The notes beneath the pieces are model-generated. The model had not been told where the DNA came from, searched no databases, and saw nothing but the letters and a program-made list of their open reading frames with translations. The position numbers and the translations under genes were made by a program. From NCBI GenBank assembly GCA_026537415.1, contig JAFNMF010000030.1, positions 1 through 64,000 on the forward strand: a DNA stretch of 64,000 nucleotides, given 5' to 3'. Below are positions 17,497 through 26,256 of this stretch, one piece after another. This DNA comes from Acetobacteraceae bacterium B3987 (GTDB taxonomy: Bacteria; Pseudomonadota; Alphaproteobacteria; Acetobacterales; Acetobacteraceae). Each line of letters starts with the position of its first letter. The first letter of the stretch is position 1.

Positions 17497-18365
17497 ACGG
17501 CAAACCTCCCGGCAAGAGCCATCAATCCAGCCAGCCCCAGCAAAAGAGCCACAAAACGGCCATTCCGGTTCATGCCCGTCAGTCGCCCGGCAGCTACCAG
17601 CAGGCTCCCTCCCACGAACCTGACCATCAGCCCCACAACACCCCCCAGCCCTTCCAGACCAAACAGGACAGGCAAAAGCAGGTCCCCCAAAAGCAACGCC
17701 CAGCCAACATGATACATCCCTACAATGACCTGCCGCTGGTCCCGGGCGGACCGGCCTGCGGGCTGTCCCCTCGTCACCATGTCATCCGCCAGTGCCTGAC
17801 TGTCCGGCAAGGATGTTGTCAGGGCCAGTGCCACAGCGCAGCAGAGAGCCGTCCCGGCAAGGCTGGACCCGGGAGCCGCCAGCAGAAGCCGTTGTACCCC
17901 CTCCAACCCCGTCACACCCGGAGCCGCCAGCACAATGAAACATTCCGTCAGGCACAGAACCAGACAACAGCGGCCATGCGCCCCCCGGGATAATCCCGGC
18001 ACCACCCAGAACGCACCAACCAGCAGAATACCACCCATCAGCAGCGGGTCCGCCAGCCACGCACCCATCACAGAACCAATTTCCGGCATGACAAGGGAGA
18101 AGCCAGACAGGCAGAGCAACACCAGAAGCCCCAGTGCCAGCATCAGCCCATCATCCATTGGCAGGCCATGCCGCAGGGTCAGTCGCCAGAAGGTGCCGAA
18201 ACGGGCATAGCGTTCCCGCAAGGGAGACACGGCCCTGCCCACCAGAAGGGCGGGGACATCCTCCTTCAGCCAGACCATCACGGGCAGAAGCAACAATATC
18301 ACTCCTAGCTGCAAGCCCAGCTCCAGAAAGACCCGAACCACGGACCCCAGAAGTGCCCCCATCAT
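17493..18365 (-). CDS. HyfC-like (NuoH family) membrane subunit
   Basis: 290 residues, eight or so membrane segments, in the place of HyfC/HycD, which anchors the soluble arm to the membrane arm. The region after SLPDSQALADDM corresponds by position to the cytoplasmic loop that in NuoH/HyfC carries conserved acidic and arginine residues (RLPVDDPATHLEL-like); here it is diverged. ATGA overlaps link it with both neighbours. Likely structural role in the Ehr-like complex. Confidence 0.6.
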   Translation of the reverse strand: MMGALLGSVVRVFLELGLQLGVILLLLPVMVWLKEDVPALLVGRAVSPLRERYARFGTFWRLTLRHGLPMDDGLMLALGLLVLLCLSGFSLVMPEIGSVMGAWLADPLLMGGILLVGAFWVVPGLSRGAHGRCCLVLCLTECFIVLAAPGVTGLEGVQRLLLAAPGSSLAGTALCCAVALALTTSLPDSQALADDMVTRGQPAGRSARDQRQVIVGMYHVGWALLLGDLLLPVLFGLEGLGGVVGLMVRFVGGSLLVAAGRLTGMNRNGRFVALLLGLAGLMALAGRFAV

Positions 18366-19690
18366 TGCGCCAGCCCCATGACGACCAATACACCCCCAAG
18401 AAAGACAAGCCAGAATACAGCCTCAGGCTCCTGCACGGGAGTGAGGGACAGAAGTTCCATCACAGAAAGCCGAAGACTCCGGGCCTGCCGCTGCCCCCGC
18501 ATCAACAGCCGCCTCACACTACGGGGCCGAACAGGCTGCGCCTGCATATAGACATGAAACGCATCCAGAATATTCCGCTCGCCCTCTTCCAGCGACAGGT
18601 CCGCATCCGGCGCGTTTCCCCGCTCTCTCCGGAGAAAGCAGAACCAGAGAAGCAACAGAGCAGCCCAAAAAACAGGCAGGGCCATCATGCTCCCGTCACC
18701 ACCAGAGAGACGATAGAACCAACCTGCCCACGCCGCCCCATGACCCGCCAACCAGTCCGCCACAATGCCACAGGCTGACGGCAGACCCATGGCCAGCAGA
18801 AGAACCCACACCCAAGGCTGACGACGTCTATCCCACAAAGGGGGCGTTGCCTCACCCAGCACAACCAGACCATCGCCGCATGAAAGCCCCATGATGGCTA
18901 CTCCCAGCAGACAGCCAACCACGGTCCATCCCTCCGTGCTGCTACTCAGCCCCAGAGCCGCATGAAGACCAACCCACCCCACGACAAATCCCGGCAAGGG
19001 CGGGGCTGGAAGCATCAGCAGGGCAGCACGGGGCCAGATAACCGCAAGAGACTGGCAGGCGAGGTCCAACAACAACGCAAAAAAAGCACCTTCTGCGCCT
19101 AGCACCATGCCCTGCTGACGGGAAACCTCCATAACTCCTAACAGAAACACAGGCCGTACCAGTCGACAATATCGGTATAAAGACAGCCGATCCGACCAAG
19201 GTCCGGCCATCAGGCACAGCCCCACCAGCACGGCTCCACCCGCTACCCACCACAACGGATACAGGGCCGCCATGCCATGTCCCAACCCCAACATCAGCAA
19301 TAACGCCACCAGCCGGGCAGCCCCATCACTACCCGCTCTGCCCGCCGCCCGAAAACAGACCGCCATCAGCCCGAGCCCACCAATGCCAGCAGGCAGCAAG
19401 CCATAACCAATCAGGGCCGGAATCCCCCATACAGGCTGAAACGCTGCCCCGCCTCCCATCAGAATGAGCGCAATGGCTACCAGACAGGACACCGCTCCAG
19501 CATGAGGAGAAAGGAGCAGAGCCAGCATGGCCACGACCATACCAGCCATGTGGCAGCCCCCCCGCCGCCAGCGGACCAGCGGCACCGACCGCCAAAGACC
19601 ACTGACGAAAACACGGATATCCCCTTCTCCACAAAGCAGCACAGCCAGCACGACCAGCAGACAGGCCATGAAAGGGTCATGAAACGGCAT
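18362..19690 (-). CDS. HyfB-like (NuoL/M/N family) membrane subunit, shortened, without lysine
   Basis: 442 residues, around twelve membrane segments and a soluble C-terminal stretch (about residues 350-410). It stands first in the set, as HyfB does, but HyfB is about 670 residues. I find no lysine in the whole protein, although canonical proton-pumping subunits need membrane lysines. The start lies 9 bases after the holC stop, with AAGGA inside the end of holC, so the set is cotranscribed with holC. Diverged relative of HyfB; ion pumping doubtful. Confidence 0.6.
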   Translation of the reverse strand: MPFHDPFMACLLVVLAVLLCGEGDIRVFVSGLWRSVPLVRWRRGGCHMAGMVVAMLALLLSPHAGAVSCLVAIALILMGGGAAFQPVWGIPALIGYGLLPAGIGGLGLMAVCFRAAGRAGSDGAARLVALLLMLGLGHGMAALYPLWWVAGGAVLVGLCLMAGPWSDRLSLYRYCRLVRPVFLLGVMEVSRQQGMVLGAEGAFFALLLDLACQSLAVIWPRAALLMLPAPPLPGFVVGWVGLHAALGLSSSTEGWTVVGCLLGVAIMGLSCGDGLVVLGEATPPLWDRRRQPWVWVLLLAMGLPSACGIVADWLAGHGAAWAGWFYRLSGGDGSMMALPVFWAALLLLWFCFLRRERGNAPDADLSLEEGERNILDAFHVYMQAQPVRPRSVRRLLMRGQRQARSLRLSVMELLSLTPVQEPEAVFWLVFLGGVLVVMGLAQ

Positions 19691-19699
19691 AGCCTGTCC

Positions 19700-20197
19700 T
19701 TATCTTTTTCTGGCCCAGCCTTTGGCTTCCTGCTTCCAGTATGTCATGTGATACCCGGCTTGTTTCATCTCTTGCCAGCGCAGACGGGCCCGCTGAATCG
19801 CCTCATCATCACGACCATCAAACAAGTCAAATATCCTCTTGAAGCCCGTCAGCGCACCATCCCAGGCACCATTCAGACGAAACAGAAATGCCGCCCCATT
19901 GGGAGTTTCATCACATGCGGTCAACCAGATGGGCTGCCGGTCCGCATGCCCCATCTCCTGACTGCCATGAGGCAGCCAGACCCCAGGGGGAGTCGCCCAC
20001 AAGGCGTCATCCAATGCCGAAACCTGTTCGCTCCCCTGACAGCGGATAACAGCCCGTGCGCCGGATGCGAGGGTCCGTTCCAACAATGTTGGCAAAGCGG
20101 CCTCAAAGGAGGTGCGTGTCAGATGATAGAACCCCACCTGCACGTCTTGCGGCTGATGAACTGCTACCGTGACCTGCCCTTCAGACTGCTCCTGCAT
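19700..20197 (-). CDS. holC: DNA polymerase III subunit chi
   Basis: Clamp-loader accessory subunit that links the polymerase III holoenzyme to single-strand-binding protein. 165 residues; VGFYHLTRTSFEAALPTLLERTLASGARAVI and the LWLTACDETPNGA-like region fit the HolC fold, with a conserved ERIFDLFDG-type helix near the C terminus. It follows the pepA terminator on the same strand and is directly followed by the hydrogenase-like operon, whose expression may therefore depend on the holC promoter. Confidence 0.9.
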   Translation of the reverse strand: MQEQSEGQVTVAVHQPQDVQVGFYHLTRTSFEAALPTLLERTLASGARAVIRCQGSEQVSALDDALWATPPGVWLPHGSQEMGHADRQPIWLTACDETPNGAAFLFRLNGAWDGALTGFKRIFDLFDGRDDEAIQRARLRWQEMKQAGYHMTYWKQEAKGWARKR

Positions 20198-20214
20198 GCT
20201 ATGCCTCTTTCACG

Positions 20215-20259
20215 AAAACCCCTGCCAGCCTGCCCCACAAAGGAGAAAGCCAGCAGGGG
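20215..20259 (-). terminator. Intrinsic terminator of pepA
   Basis: On the minus strand CCCCTGC (20253-20259) pairs with GCAGGGG (20219-20225), with further pairing inside, followed by TTTT. Located between pepA and holC. Confidence 0.6.
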
Positions 20260-20306
20260 CCAATCTGACCATCCCCTTTGACAGGGTCAGCCCATTCCTT
20301 ATCCGA

Positions 20307-21824
20307 TCAGTGCCGGGAAGAACCAGCCTGATGCAACCGGACAAACTGGTCCAGCAGACGTACGCCAAAGCCGCTGGCCCCCTTCGGGGTGATGGCGGTG
20401 GCCTTTTCTGCCCATGCCGTACCGGCAATATCCAGATGCGCCCAAGGCGTATCCCCCACAAAACGCTTGAGGAACTCTGCTGCCAGAATGGAGCTGCCCG
20501 GACGCCCTCCGATATTCTTCACATCAGCAATGTCGGAATCAATTCGCCGATTATAGGCCGCACCCATCGGCATACGCCACAAGAGTTCACCCGTCTCCTC
20601 ACCAGCCTGTGTCAGCGTACCGGCCAATGCGTCATCATTACTGAACAGACCCGCATAATCACTGCCCAGTGCCACAACGATGGCCCCCGTCAATGTAGCC
20701 AGATTGACCATAAGAGCGGGCTTGAAAGTCTGCCGTGTATAGGACAGCAGGTCCGCCAGAACGAGACGGCCTTCAGCATCAGTATTCAGCACTTCGATGG
20801 TCTGGCCGCTATGGCTCTTCACAATATCACCCGGACGCTGCGCTGCGCCGGACACCATGTTTTCCACCAGACCAACAACACCCACGGCATTGACCGGTGC
20901 CTTGCGGCGGGCCAGCGCACTCATCACACCAACCACGGCGGCGGCACCGCCCATATCCATCTTCATTTCATCCATGCCAGCCGCTGGCTTGATGGAAATG
21001 CCACCTGAATCAAAGGTCACGCCCTTGCCAATAAAGGCCAGCGGTGCGCCGTCGGATCCGGCTGCCCCTTGATGGCGCATGATGACGGTAAAAGGCGGCT
21101 GCTCGCTGCCCTGTGCCACACCAAGAAGGGCACCAAAACCCAGTGCTTCCATCTGGGCACGATCCAGCACCTCAATCTCCAGCCCCAGAGATTCCAGTGC
21201 CTTGATGCGCCGGGTAAATTCCTCCGGGAACAGCACATTGGCAGGCTCATTAACGAGGTCCCGTGTCAGGAAAACACTCTCGCCCAGCCCTTCCAGCTCC
21301 TGCCACCCTGTCCGGGCAACATCCACCTGTCCAGCTTCCGGCAGAACAACATGCAGTGCCTTCAAGGTTAGTGCCTTGTTGGTCACTGTTTTATAGCGAT
21401 CAAAACGATACCCACCCAAACGGGCACCCAACGCAATCTCTGTCGCCAGAGATGCCTGACCAGCCTCCAGCAGCAGAGCAGCGTCCTGCGCCTCAACGGC
21501 ACTGGCCTTCAGCAGCTTTACGGCCTCCCCACCGGCAGTCCGAGCGGCAGTAGCAACGCTCTGCGGTTCATCATCTGCCTGAGCACAACCCAGAAGATGG
21601 AACTGCGCCACCGGGCCAGCTGGGGCTATCAAGCTAAGAGACTGCCCTGCCTTACCGGAAAAGTCCCGCAGAGCCACAGCCCGGGACAGAGCCCCACCAA
21701 GAACCTCATCATAACGGCGAAACACAGCCCCTTTGGCGAACTCCGCACCATAGCAGAACAGAACGGCTGAAAGGCCCTTTTCACCCTGCGGGCGTGGCTC
21801 TGCGGTAAAAGAAATATCAATCAT
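20307..21824 (-). CDS. pepA: Leucyl aminopeptidase (cytosol aminopeptidase, M17)
   Basis: Cytosolic hexameric metallo-aminopeptidase releasing N-terminal residues from peptides. 505 residues with an N-terminal macro-like domain and C-terminal catalytic domain containing the M17 signatures GKGVTFDSGGISIKP and NTDAEGRLVLADLL, which hold the metal ligands. PepA also acts as a DNA-binding factor in enterobacteria, including at carAB; whether it does so here is not shown. It precedes holC, an arrangement common in proteobacteria. Confidence 0.96.
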   Translation of the reverse strand: MIDISFTAEPRPQGEKGLSAVLFCYGAEFAKGAVFRRYDEVLGGALSRAVALRDFSGKAGQSLSLIAPAGPVAQFHLLGCAQADDEPQSVATAARTAGGEAVKLLKASAVEAQDAALLLEAGQASLATEIALGARLGGYRFDRYKTVTNKALTLKALHVVLPEAGQVDVARTGWQELEGLGESVFLTRDLVNEPANVLFPEEFTRRIKALESLGLEIEVLDRAQMEALGFGALLGVAQGSEQPPFTVIMRHQGAAGSDGAPLAFIGKGVTFDSGGISIKPAAGMDEMKMDMGGAAAVVGVMSALARRKAPVNAVGVVGLVENMVSGAAQRPGDIVKSHSGQTIEVLNTDAEGRLVLADLLSYTRQTFKPALMVNLATLTGAIVVALGSDYAGLFSNDDALAGTLTQAGEETGELLWRMPMGAAYNRRIDSDIADVKNIGGRPGSSILAAEFLKRFVGDTPWAHLDIAGTAWAEKATAITPKGASGFGVRLLDQFVRLHQAGSSRH

Positions 21825-22038
21825 AACAAACCTGTTTCATTCTTCCGATGGACTACCACCACCTTTCGGCACGATGAGCCCACCCTACATCCGTAAAGGC
21901 CGCCTCCCTACTTCGACCAATGGTGGCGAGGCAGCCTCACATGAGCGTGACGATAGAAGACGCCCTCTTTTCAGTCCGCACACCATAGCAGAGAAGAGGA
22001 GAAGTGACGAATGATCCATAATGCGGTAATCTGTTATC

Positions 22039-22830
22039 ATGAATGCCTCCCCCGACACCGCCCCGCAAGACCGTGAACTGCTGACGTTGGCTCTGGAAAT
22101 CGCCACCGAAGCCGCCGGGATCGTGCGGGAAATCCGTAATCGTGGCTTCCAAACTGAAATCAAGGCCGATTCCTCCCCTGTGACAGAGGCAGACAAGGCA
22201 TCAGAACGCCATATTCTCACGCGCCTGCGCGATGCCTGCCCGGACATCCCCGCTATTGCGGAAGAAGAACACGCCTCTGGCATCCATATTCCAGCAGGAA
22301 ACAGTTACTGGTTGATTGATCCTCTGGATGGCACACGGGGCTTTGCCGAAGGGGGAGAAGATTTCACCATCAATATCGGTTTGGTCCGTAATAACAGGCC
22401 GGTGCTAGGGGCCGTGGCCCTCCCCGCTAGGCGGGGTGTGTATGGCGGAGGCGTCGGACAGGGGGCCTTCCAAATCATTGATGGACAGCACCTCCCCATT
22501 AGAACAGCAGAGCCCGGACCGGACGGCCTGCGGGTCGTGACGTCTTCTCACCACACATCGGAAGAATTACTGAAGAAATGGCTGGCAGGACGGTGTGTCC
22601 AGTCTGTCACACGCATGGGCTCCGCTGCCAAGATCATCCTGATTGCCGAGGGTAAAGCCGATTTCTACCCCCGCTTCGGCCCGACCATGGAGTGGGACAC
22701 CGCCGCCCCGCAAGCCATTCTGGAAGCTGCTGGCGGGCACCTTCTGGATGATACCGGCCACACACTGCATTACGGTAAAAACGGCTGGCTCAATCCCCCC
22801 TTCTTCTGCACTGGCTATTCGCAGGACTAA
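22039..22830 (+). CDS. cysQ: 3'(2'),5'-bisphosphate nucleotidase
   Basis: Removes the 3' phosphate of pAp/pApS formed in sulfate assimilation. Inositol-monophosphatase fold with the metal-binding motif DPLDGTRGF and the CysQ-type EGGEDFTINIGLV, and the C-terminal EWDTAAPQAILEAAGG. 263 residues. The ribosome binding site is weak. Divergent from pepA across a 214-base gap in which I see no other feature. Confidence 0.9.
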   Translation: MNASPDTAPQDRELLTLALEIATEAAGIVREIRNRGFQTEIKADSSPVTEADKASERHILTRLRDACPDIPAIAEEEHASGIHIPAGNSYWLIDPLDGTRGFAEGGEDFTINIGLVRNNRPVLGAVALPARRGVYGGGVGQGAFQIIDGQHLPIRTAEPGPDGLRVVTSSHHTSEELLKKWLAGRCVQSVTRMGSAAKIILIAEGKADFYPRFGPTMEWDTAAPQAILEAAGGHLLDDTGHTLHYGKNGWLNPPFFCTGYSQD

Positions 22831-22878
22831 CGTCCCCTAACTATCTCCCTCTCCATTCCACGATCCGGTCTCATCACC

Positions 22879-23931
22879 ATGCCTTACCCTGCCCCTTCCC
22901 ATCACCGCACAGAACGGCTTGATCAGGACTATGACGGTATCCGGCGGGCCGCACGGCTACTCCGTCAGGGAGGGCTGGTCGCTTTCGGGACAGAAACAGT
23001 CTACGGGCTGGGTGGGCTGGCAACATCACAGCGGACGGTAGAGCATATCTTCAGGGCCAAAGGGCGGCCTTCCTTCAATCCCCTTATCAGCCATTTTGCT
23101 TCTGCCGAGGCCGCCTTTGCTGAAGCCGACATGGCCATTCCACTCCGGGACATGGCACATGCTCTCGCCCAGCGTTTCTGGCCCGGCCCGCTGACACTCA
23201 TTCTTCCCCGCCATGCTGAAAGCCGCATCTGCCGGGCTGTGACGGCTGGGCTGGCAACACTGGCCGTGCGGGTGCCAAAAGGCCGTGCGGTAGAGGAACT
23301 ACTCCGCCTGACGGGAGAACCCATCGCAGCCCCCTCCGCCAATCGGTCCGGTCGGGTCAGCCCTTCCACAGCACGCCATGTTCTGGATGAGCTGGAAGGC
23401 CGAATTGATGCCGTGCTGGACACAGGTCCCTGCACTGTCGGGCTAGAAAGCACCGTGCTGGACCTGACAGGCCCTCAGCCCGTACTCCGCCGTCCTGGGG
23501 GTGTAACGCTGGAAGAGTTGCAAGATGTCTGCGGTCCCATCATCGTTGCAGAACATGAAACAGCAGAGGACGGCACAACCCGCCCCAACGCACCGGGGCA
23601 GCTATCCTCTCATTATGCGCCGTCTCTGCCCGTCCGGCTGGATGCAACTCACATTAAGCCCGGCGAAGCCTTCCTGACATTCGACAATCAGAAAGCTGAA
23701 GGTCCTCACCCCGACCTGACCCTCAATCTCAGTCCTGATGGCAATGTGGAAGAAGCTGCCCGCCGCCTGTTTGCGAGCCTGCGTCAACTCGATCAAGCCG
23801 CCATCAGGCAAGGGCTGACCGGTATTGCCGTAGCTCCCCTGCCAGAAGCCGGGCTGGGCCGTGCGTTGAAAGACCGGCTGAAACGTGCAGCTGCCCCTCG
23901 TCCAACAGACCAGACCTCTCCTCCAACCTGA
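22879..23931 (+). CDS. tsaC: Threonylcarbamoyl-AMP synthase (Sua5/TsaC)
   Basis: First enzyme for the t6A37 modification of ANN-decoding tRNAs. The N-terminal YrdC domain shows TVYGLGG, the KGRP loop and the ANRSGRVSPS motif; the additional C-terminal domain after about residue 220, joined by a linker with LSSHYAPS, makes it the long Sua5 type (350 residues). It ends one base before the lptF start, so both are likely cotranscribed. Confidence 0.93.
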   Translation: MPYPAPSHHRTERLDQDYDGIRRAARLLRQGGLVAFGTETVYGLGGLATSQRTVEHIFRAKGRPSFNPLISHFASAEAAFAEADMAIPLRDMAHALAQRFWPGPLTLILPRHAESRICRAVTAGLATLAVRVPKGRAVEELLRLTGEPIAAPSANRSGRVSPSTARHVLDELEGRIDAVLDTGPCTVGLESTVLDLTGPQPVLRRPGGVTLEELQDVCGPIIVAEHETAEDGTTRPNAPGQLSSHYAPSLPVRLDATHIKPGEAFLTFDNQKAEGPHPDLTLNLSPDGNVEEAARRLFASLRQLDQAAIRQGLTGIAVAPLPEAGLGRALKDRLKRAAAPRPTDQTSPPT

Positions 23932-23932
23932 C

Positions 23933-25108
23933 ATGGCCCGACAGTACATACCCAGAACTGAACGCTTCGACAGGCTTAGCGAACTCTTCTCCCTGCGGGA
24001 CCGCTACATCCTTCAGCATCTTCTTCTGGGATTAGCCGCCCTGACGGGTGGTGCCACTGCCCTGATATGGCTGACCCAGTCGCTACATTTCATCAGCATG
24101 ATCGTCCAGCATGGCCTTTCCCTGCTGGCCTTCCTGCATCTGACCCTGCTGATGCTACCATCCTTCGTCACTGTCATTCTGCCCGTAACCTGCTTTCTCG
24201 TCATTCTCTGGGTCTATCAGCGGCTGGACAATGACCGGGAACTAACCATCCTTCAGGCAACCGGACTGTCCCCCCTGCGGCTGGCCTGCCCCGGCCTTCT
24301 TTGTGCCAGCCTTGCCACTCTTGTAAGCTATGGGCTGAGCCTGTGGGGTGCCCCGCTCGCCTATCATCACTTCCACCGTTATGAGCTAGAAATCCGCAAC
24401 AGGGCCGCTGCCTTTCTGCTGGAAGAAGGTGTCTTCACGCCCATCTCAAAATCCATGACCGTCTATATTCGTGAGCGGCGCAGTGATGACAGTTTCGGCG
24501 GCATCATGATTGAAGATAATCGGATCCCGACCAATCCCGTCACCATCCTTGCCGAAGATGGGCTGACAGAACCCCACGGCGACATGCTGCGCCTGATTCT
24601 GCATAATGGGTCCCGCCAGACACTCAACCGCCGAACCGGTGAATTAAGTACGCTGCTCTTCCAGCTTGAGACGCTGGATTTCGGCTCTCCACATGGTCAG
24701 GCCCTCAGCCCGGATGTGGCCGAGTTGACCATGAGCCAGCTTTTCCACCCTCAAAGTGACCTGCCCACCCACACACGCAACAAGTTGCTCATCGAAGGCT
24801 GGACACGCCTGACAGGCCCACTCGCCTGCCTTGCCTATGGCATGATCGGGCTACTCTGCGTTTTACGGGGGCGATTTAGCCGTCATGGAAATATTGTCCG
24901 TCCAACGGTAGCTGTCCTAAGTGTTGTCGGGCTGATGATCCTATCCCTGATGCTCAAGAATCTGGCCGAGCGTAACCCTGCCCTTGTGCCCCTTCTGTGG
25001 CTGGAAGTCCTGCTGCCCATCATAGCGGGGGGCGGCCTTTTTCTACGGGATGCAACCCGTCATTATAGGCTGTCCGCTCCCCCTGCTTCCTCCCCGGCCT
25101 CCCGCTAG
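23933..25108 (+). CDS. lptF: LPS export ABC transporter permease LptF
   Basis: Inner-membrane permease of the Lpt bridge that extracts lipopolysaccharide and passes it to the outer membrane. 391 residues from ATG 23933: three membrane segments, a periplasmic beta-jellyroll (about residues 130-260) and three more segments. A longer frame start at 23885 would overlap tsaC and is unlikely. lptG and lptD follow directly, giving an LPS-export operon; lptB is not in the window. Confidence 0.93.
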   Translation: MARQYIPRTERFDRLSELFSLRDRYILQHLLLGLAALTGGATALIWLTQSLHFISMIVQHGLSLLAFLHLTLLMLPSFVTVILPVTCFLVILWVYQRLDNDRELTILQATGLSPLRLACPGLLCASLATLVSYGLSLWGAPLAYHHFHRYELEIRNRAAAFLLEEGVFTPISKSMTVYIRERRSDDSFGGIMIEDNRIPTNPVTILAEDGLTEPHGDMLRLILHNGSRQTLNRRTGELSTLLFQLETLDFGSPHGQALSPDVAELTMSQLFHPQSDLPTHTRNKLLIEGWTRLTGPLACLAYGMIGLLCVLRGRFSRHGNIVRPTVAVLSVVGLMILSLMLKNLAERNPALVPLLWLEVLLPIIAGGGLFLRDATRHYRLSAPPASSPASR

Positions 25109-25137
25109 CCCCGGTACGACAGAGAGGTCTTTCCCGC

Positions 25138-26256
25138 ATGGCTCATTCCGGTTTTTCCTGCACTCTGGCCCGTTATGTTGGCCGCCGGTTCGTCCTGACA
25201 ACATGCCTGACCCTACTGGCTTTGACCGGACTGATCTCCCTATTCGACTTCATCGACCTCCTCCGCCGGGCCGCCGCACACCCAGAGGCCGGCCTTGCCC
25301 TTGTGCTGGAAATCGCCGCCCTGCATGTCCCCTATTATGTGACCTATATCCTGCCCTTCGCCATTCTACTGGGGGGTATCATCTGCTTTTCCCGTCTAGC
25401 CCGCTCCTCCGAACTGGTCGTGACCCGAGCCACAGGCATATCCGCATGGCAGGTGCTGGTCAGCCCGACCCTTTGTGCGGCTCTCATGGGGGTGGCTGTC
25501 AGTGCTGGGCTATCGCCGCTCTCCTCCTACAGCTACAGCTTGGCCATCCAGTTGGACGGAGCATGGCTACGGGGTCAGCATAACCATGATGCAAACCGTT
25601 TTTCCGACCTTTGGATAAAAGACGCCGGACAATCAACAACCGGTGGTGACACAATCTTCCATATCGGCACACTGGAGCAACAGGGGCGTCTTCTAAAAGG
25701 GCACGCCATCACCATCCTCCAGCTGAACCGAAACATGACCCTCCTGAACCGGATGGAAGCCTCTGAAGGCCTGCTTGCGGATGGTTTATGGAGACTCCAT
25801 GACGTGCTTATTCTTTCCGATGGCCACCCACCACAACGAAAAAATGACTATCTCCTACCCTCTGGAATCACTACGGAAACCTTAAAACAACGCACCCTCC
25901 CTGCCGATGCATTATCCCTCTGGGCACTACCTAGTGTGATTAAACTATTGCGTCATTCCGGTTTTTCCACGATACCTTATCGTCTCCACTTTCAGGGGCT
26001 ATTGGCCCTTCCTATGCTTGCTGTCACCATGACGCTTGTTTCTGCCGGTTTTTCCATGCGTCCAGCCGGACGAGGCGGAATCGTGCGTATGCTGGGTATT
26101 GGCATCACCGCTGGCTTCGCCCTTTTTGCGGTCTGCAAAATAGCCGAGCAGCTAGGAAAGTCTGGAGCTTTACCCCCGTTCCCTGCTGCATGGGGGCCGG
26201 CGGGGGCCGGTTTGTGTCTTGCTGCGGCATTGCTGCTGCATTTGGAGGATGGCTGA
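25138..26256 (+). CDS. lptG: LPS export ABC transporter permease LptG
   Basis: Second permease of the LptB2FG transporter. 372 residues with the same layout as LptF: N-terminal membrane helices containing the coupling region (SELVVTRATGISAWQVL), a periplasmic domain and C-terminal helices. AGAGAGG is about 10 bases before ATG 25138. The stop overlaps the lptD start (TGATG), so LptG and LptD synthesis is coupled. Confidence 0.93.
   Translation: MAHSGFSCTLARYVGRRFVLTTCLTLLALTGLISLFDFIDLLRRAAAHPEAGLALVLEIAALHVPYYVTYILPFAILLGGIICFSRLARSSELVVTRATGISAWQVLVSPTLCAALMGVAVSAGLSPLSSYSYSLAIQLDGAWLRGQHNHDANRFSDLWIKDAGQSTTGGDTIFHIGTLEQQGRLLKGHAITILQLNRNMTLLNRMEASEGLLADGLWRLHDVLILSDGHPPQRKNDYLLPSGITTETLKQRTLPADALSLWALPSVIKLLRHSGFSTIPYRLHFQGLLALPMLAVTMTLVSAGFSMRPAGRGGIVRMLGIGITAGFALFAVCKIAEQLGKSGALPPFPAAWGPAGAGLCLAAALLLHLEDG

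Noticed and set aside
9827-19690. Respiratory complex I (nuo) genes
   Set aside because: No NuoA/E/F/G/I/J homologues; gene order and lengths follow hydrogenase-4 B-C-E-F-G-I instead.
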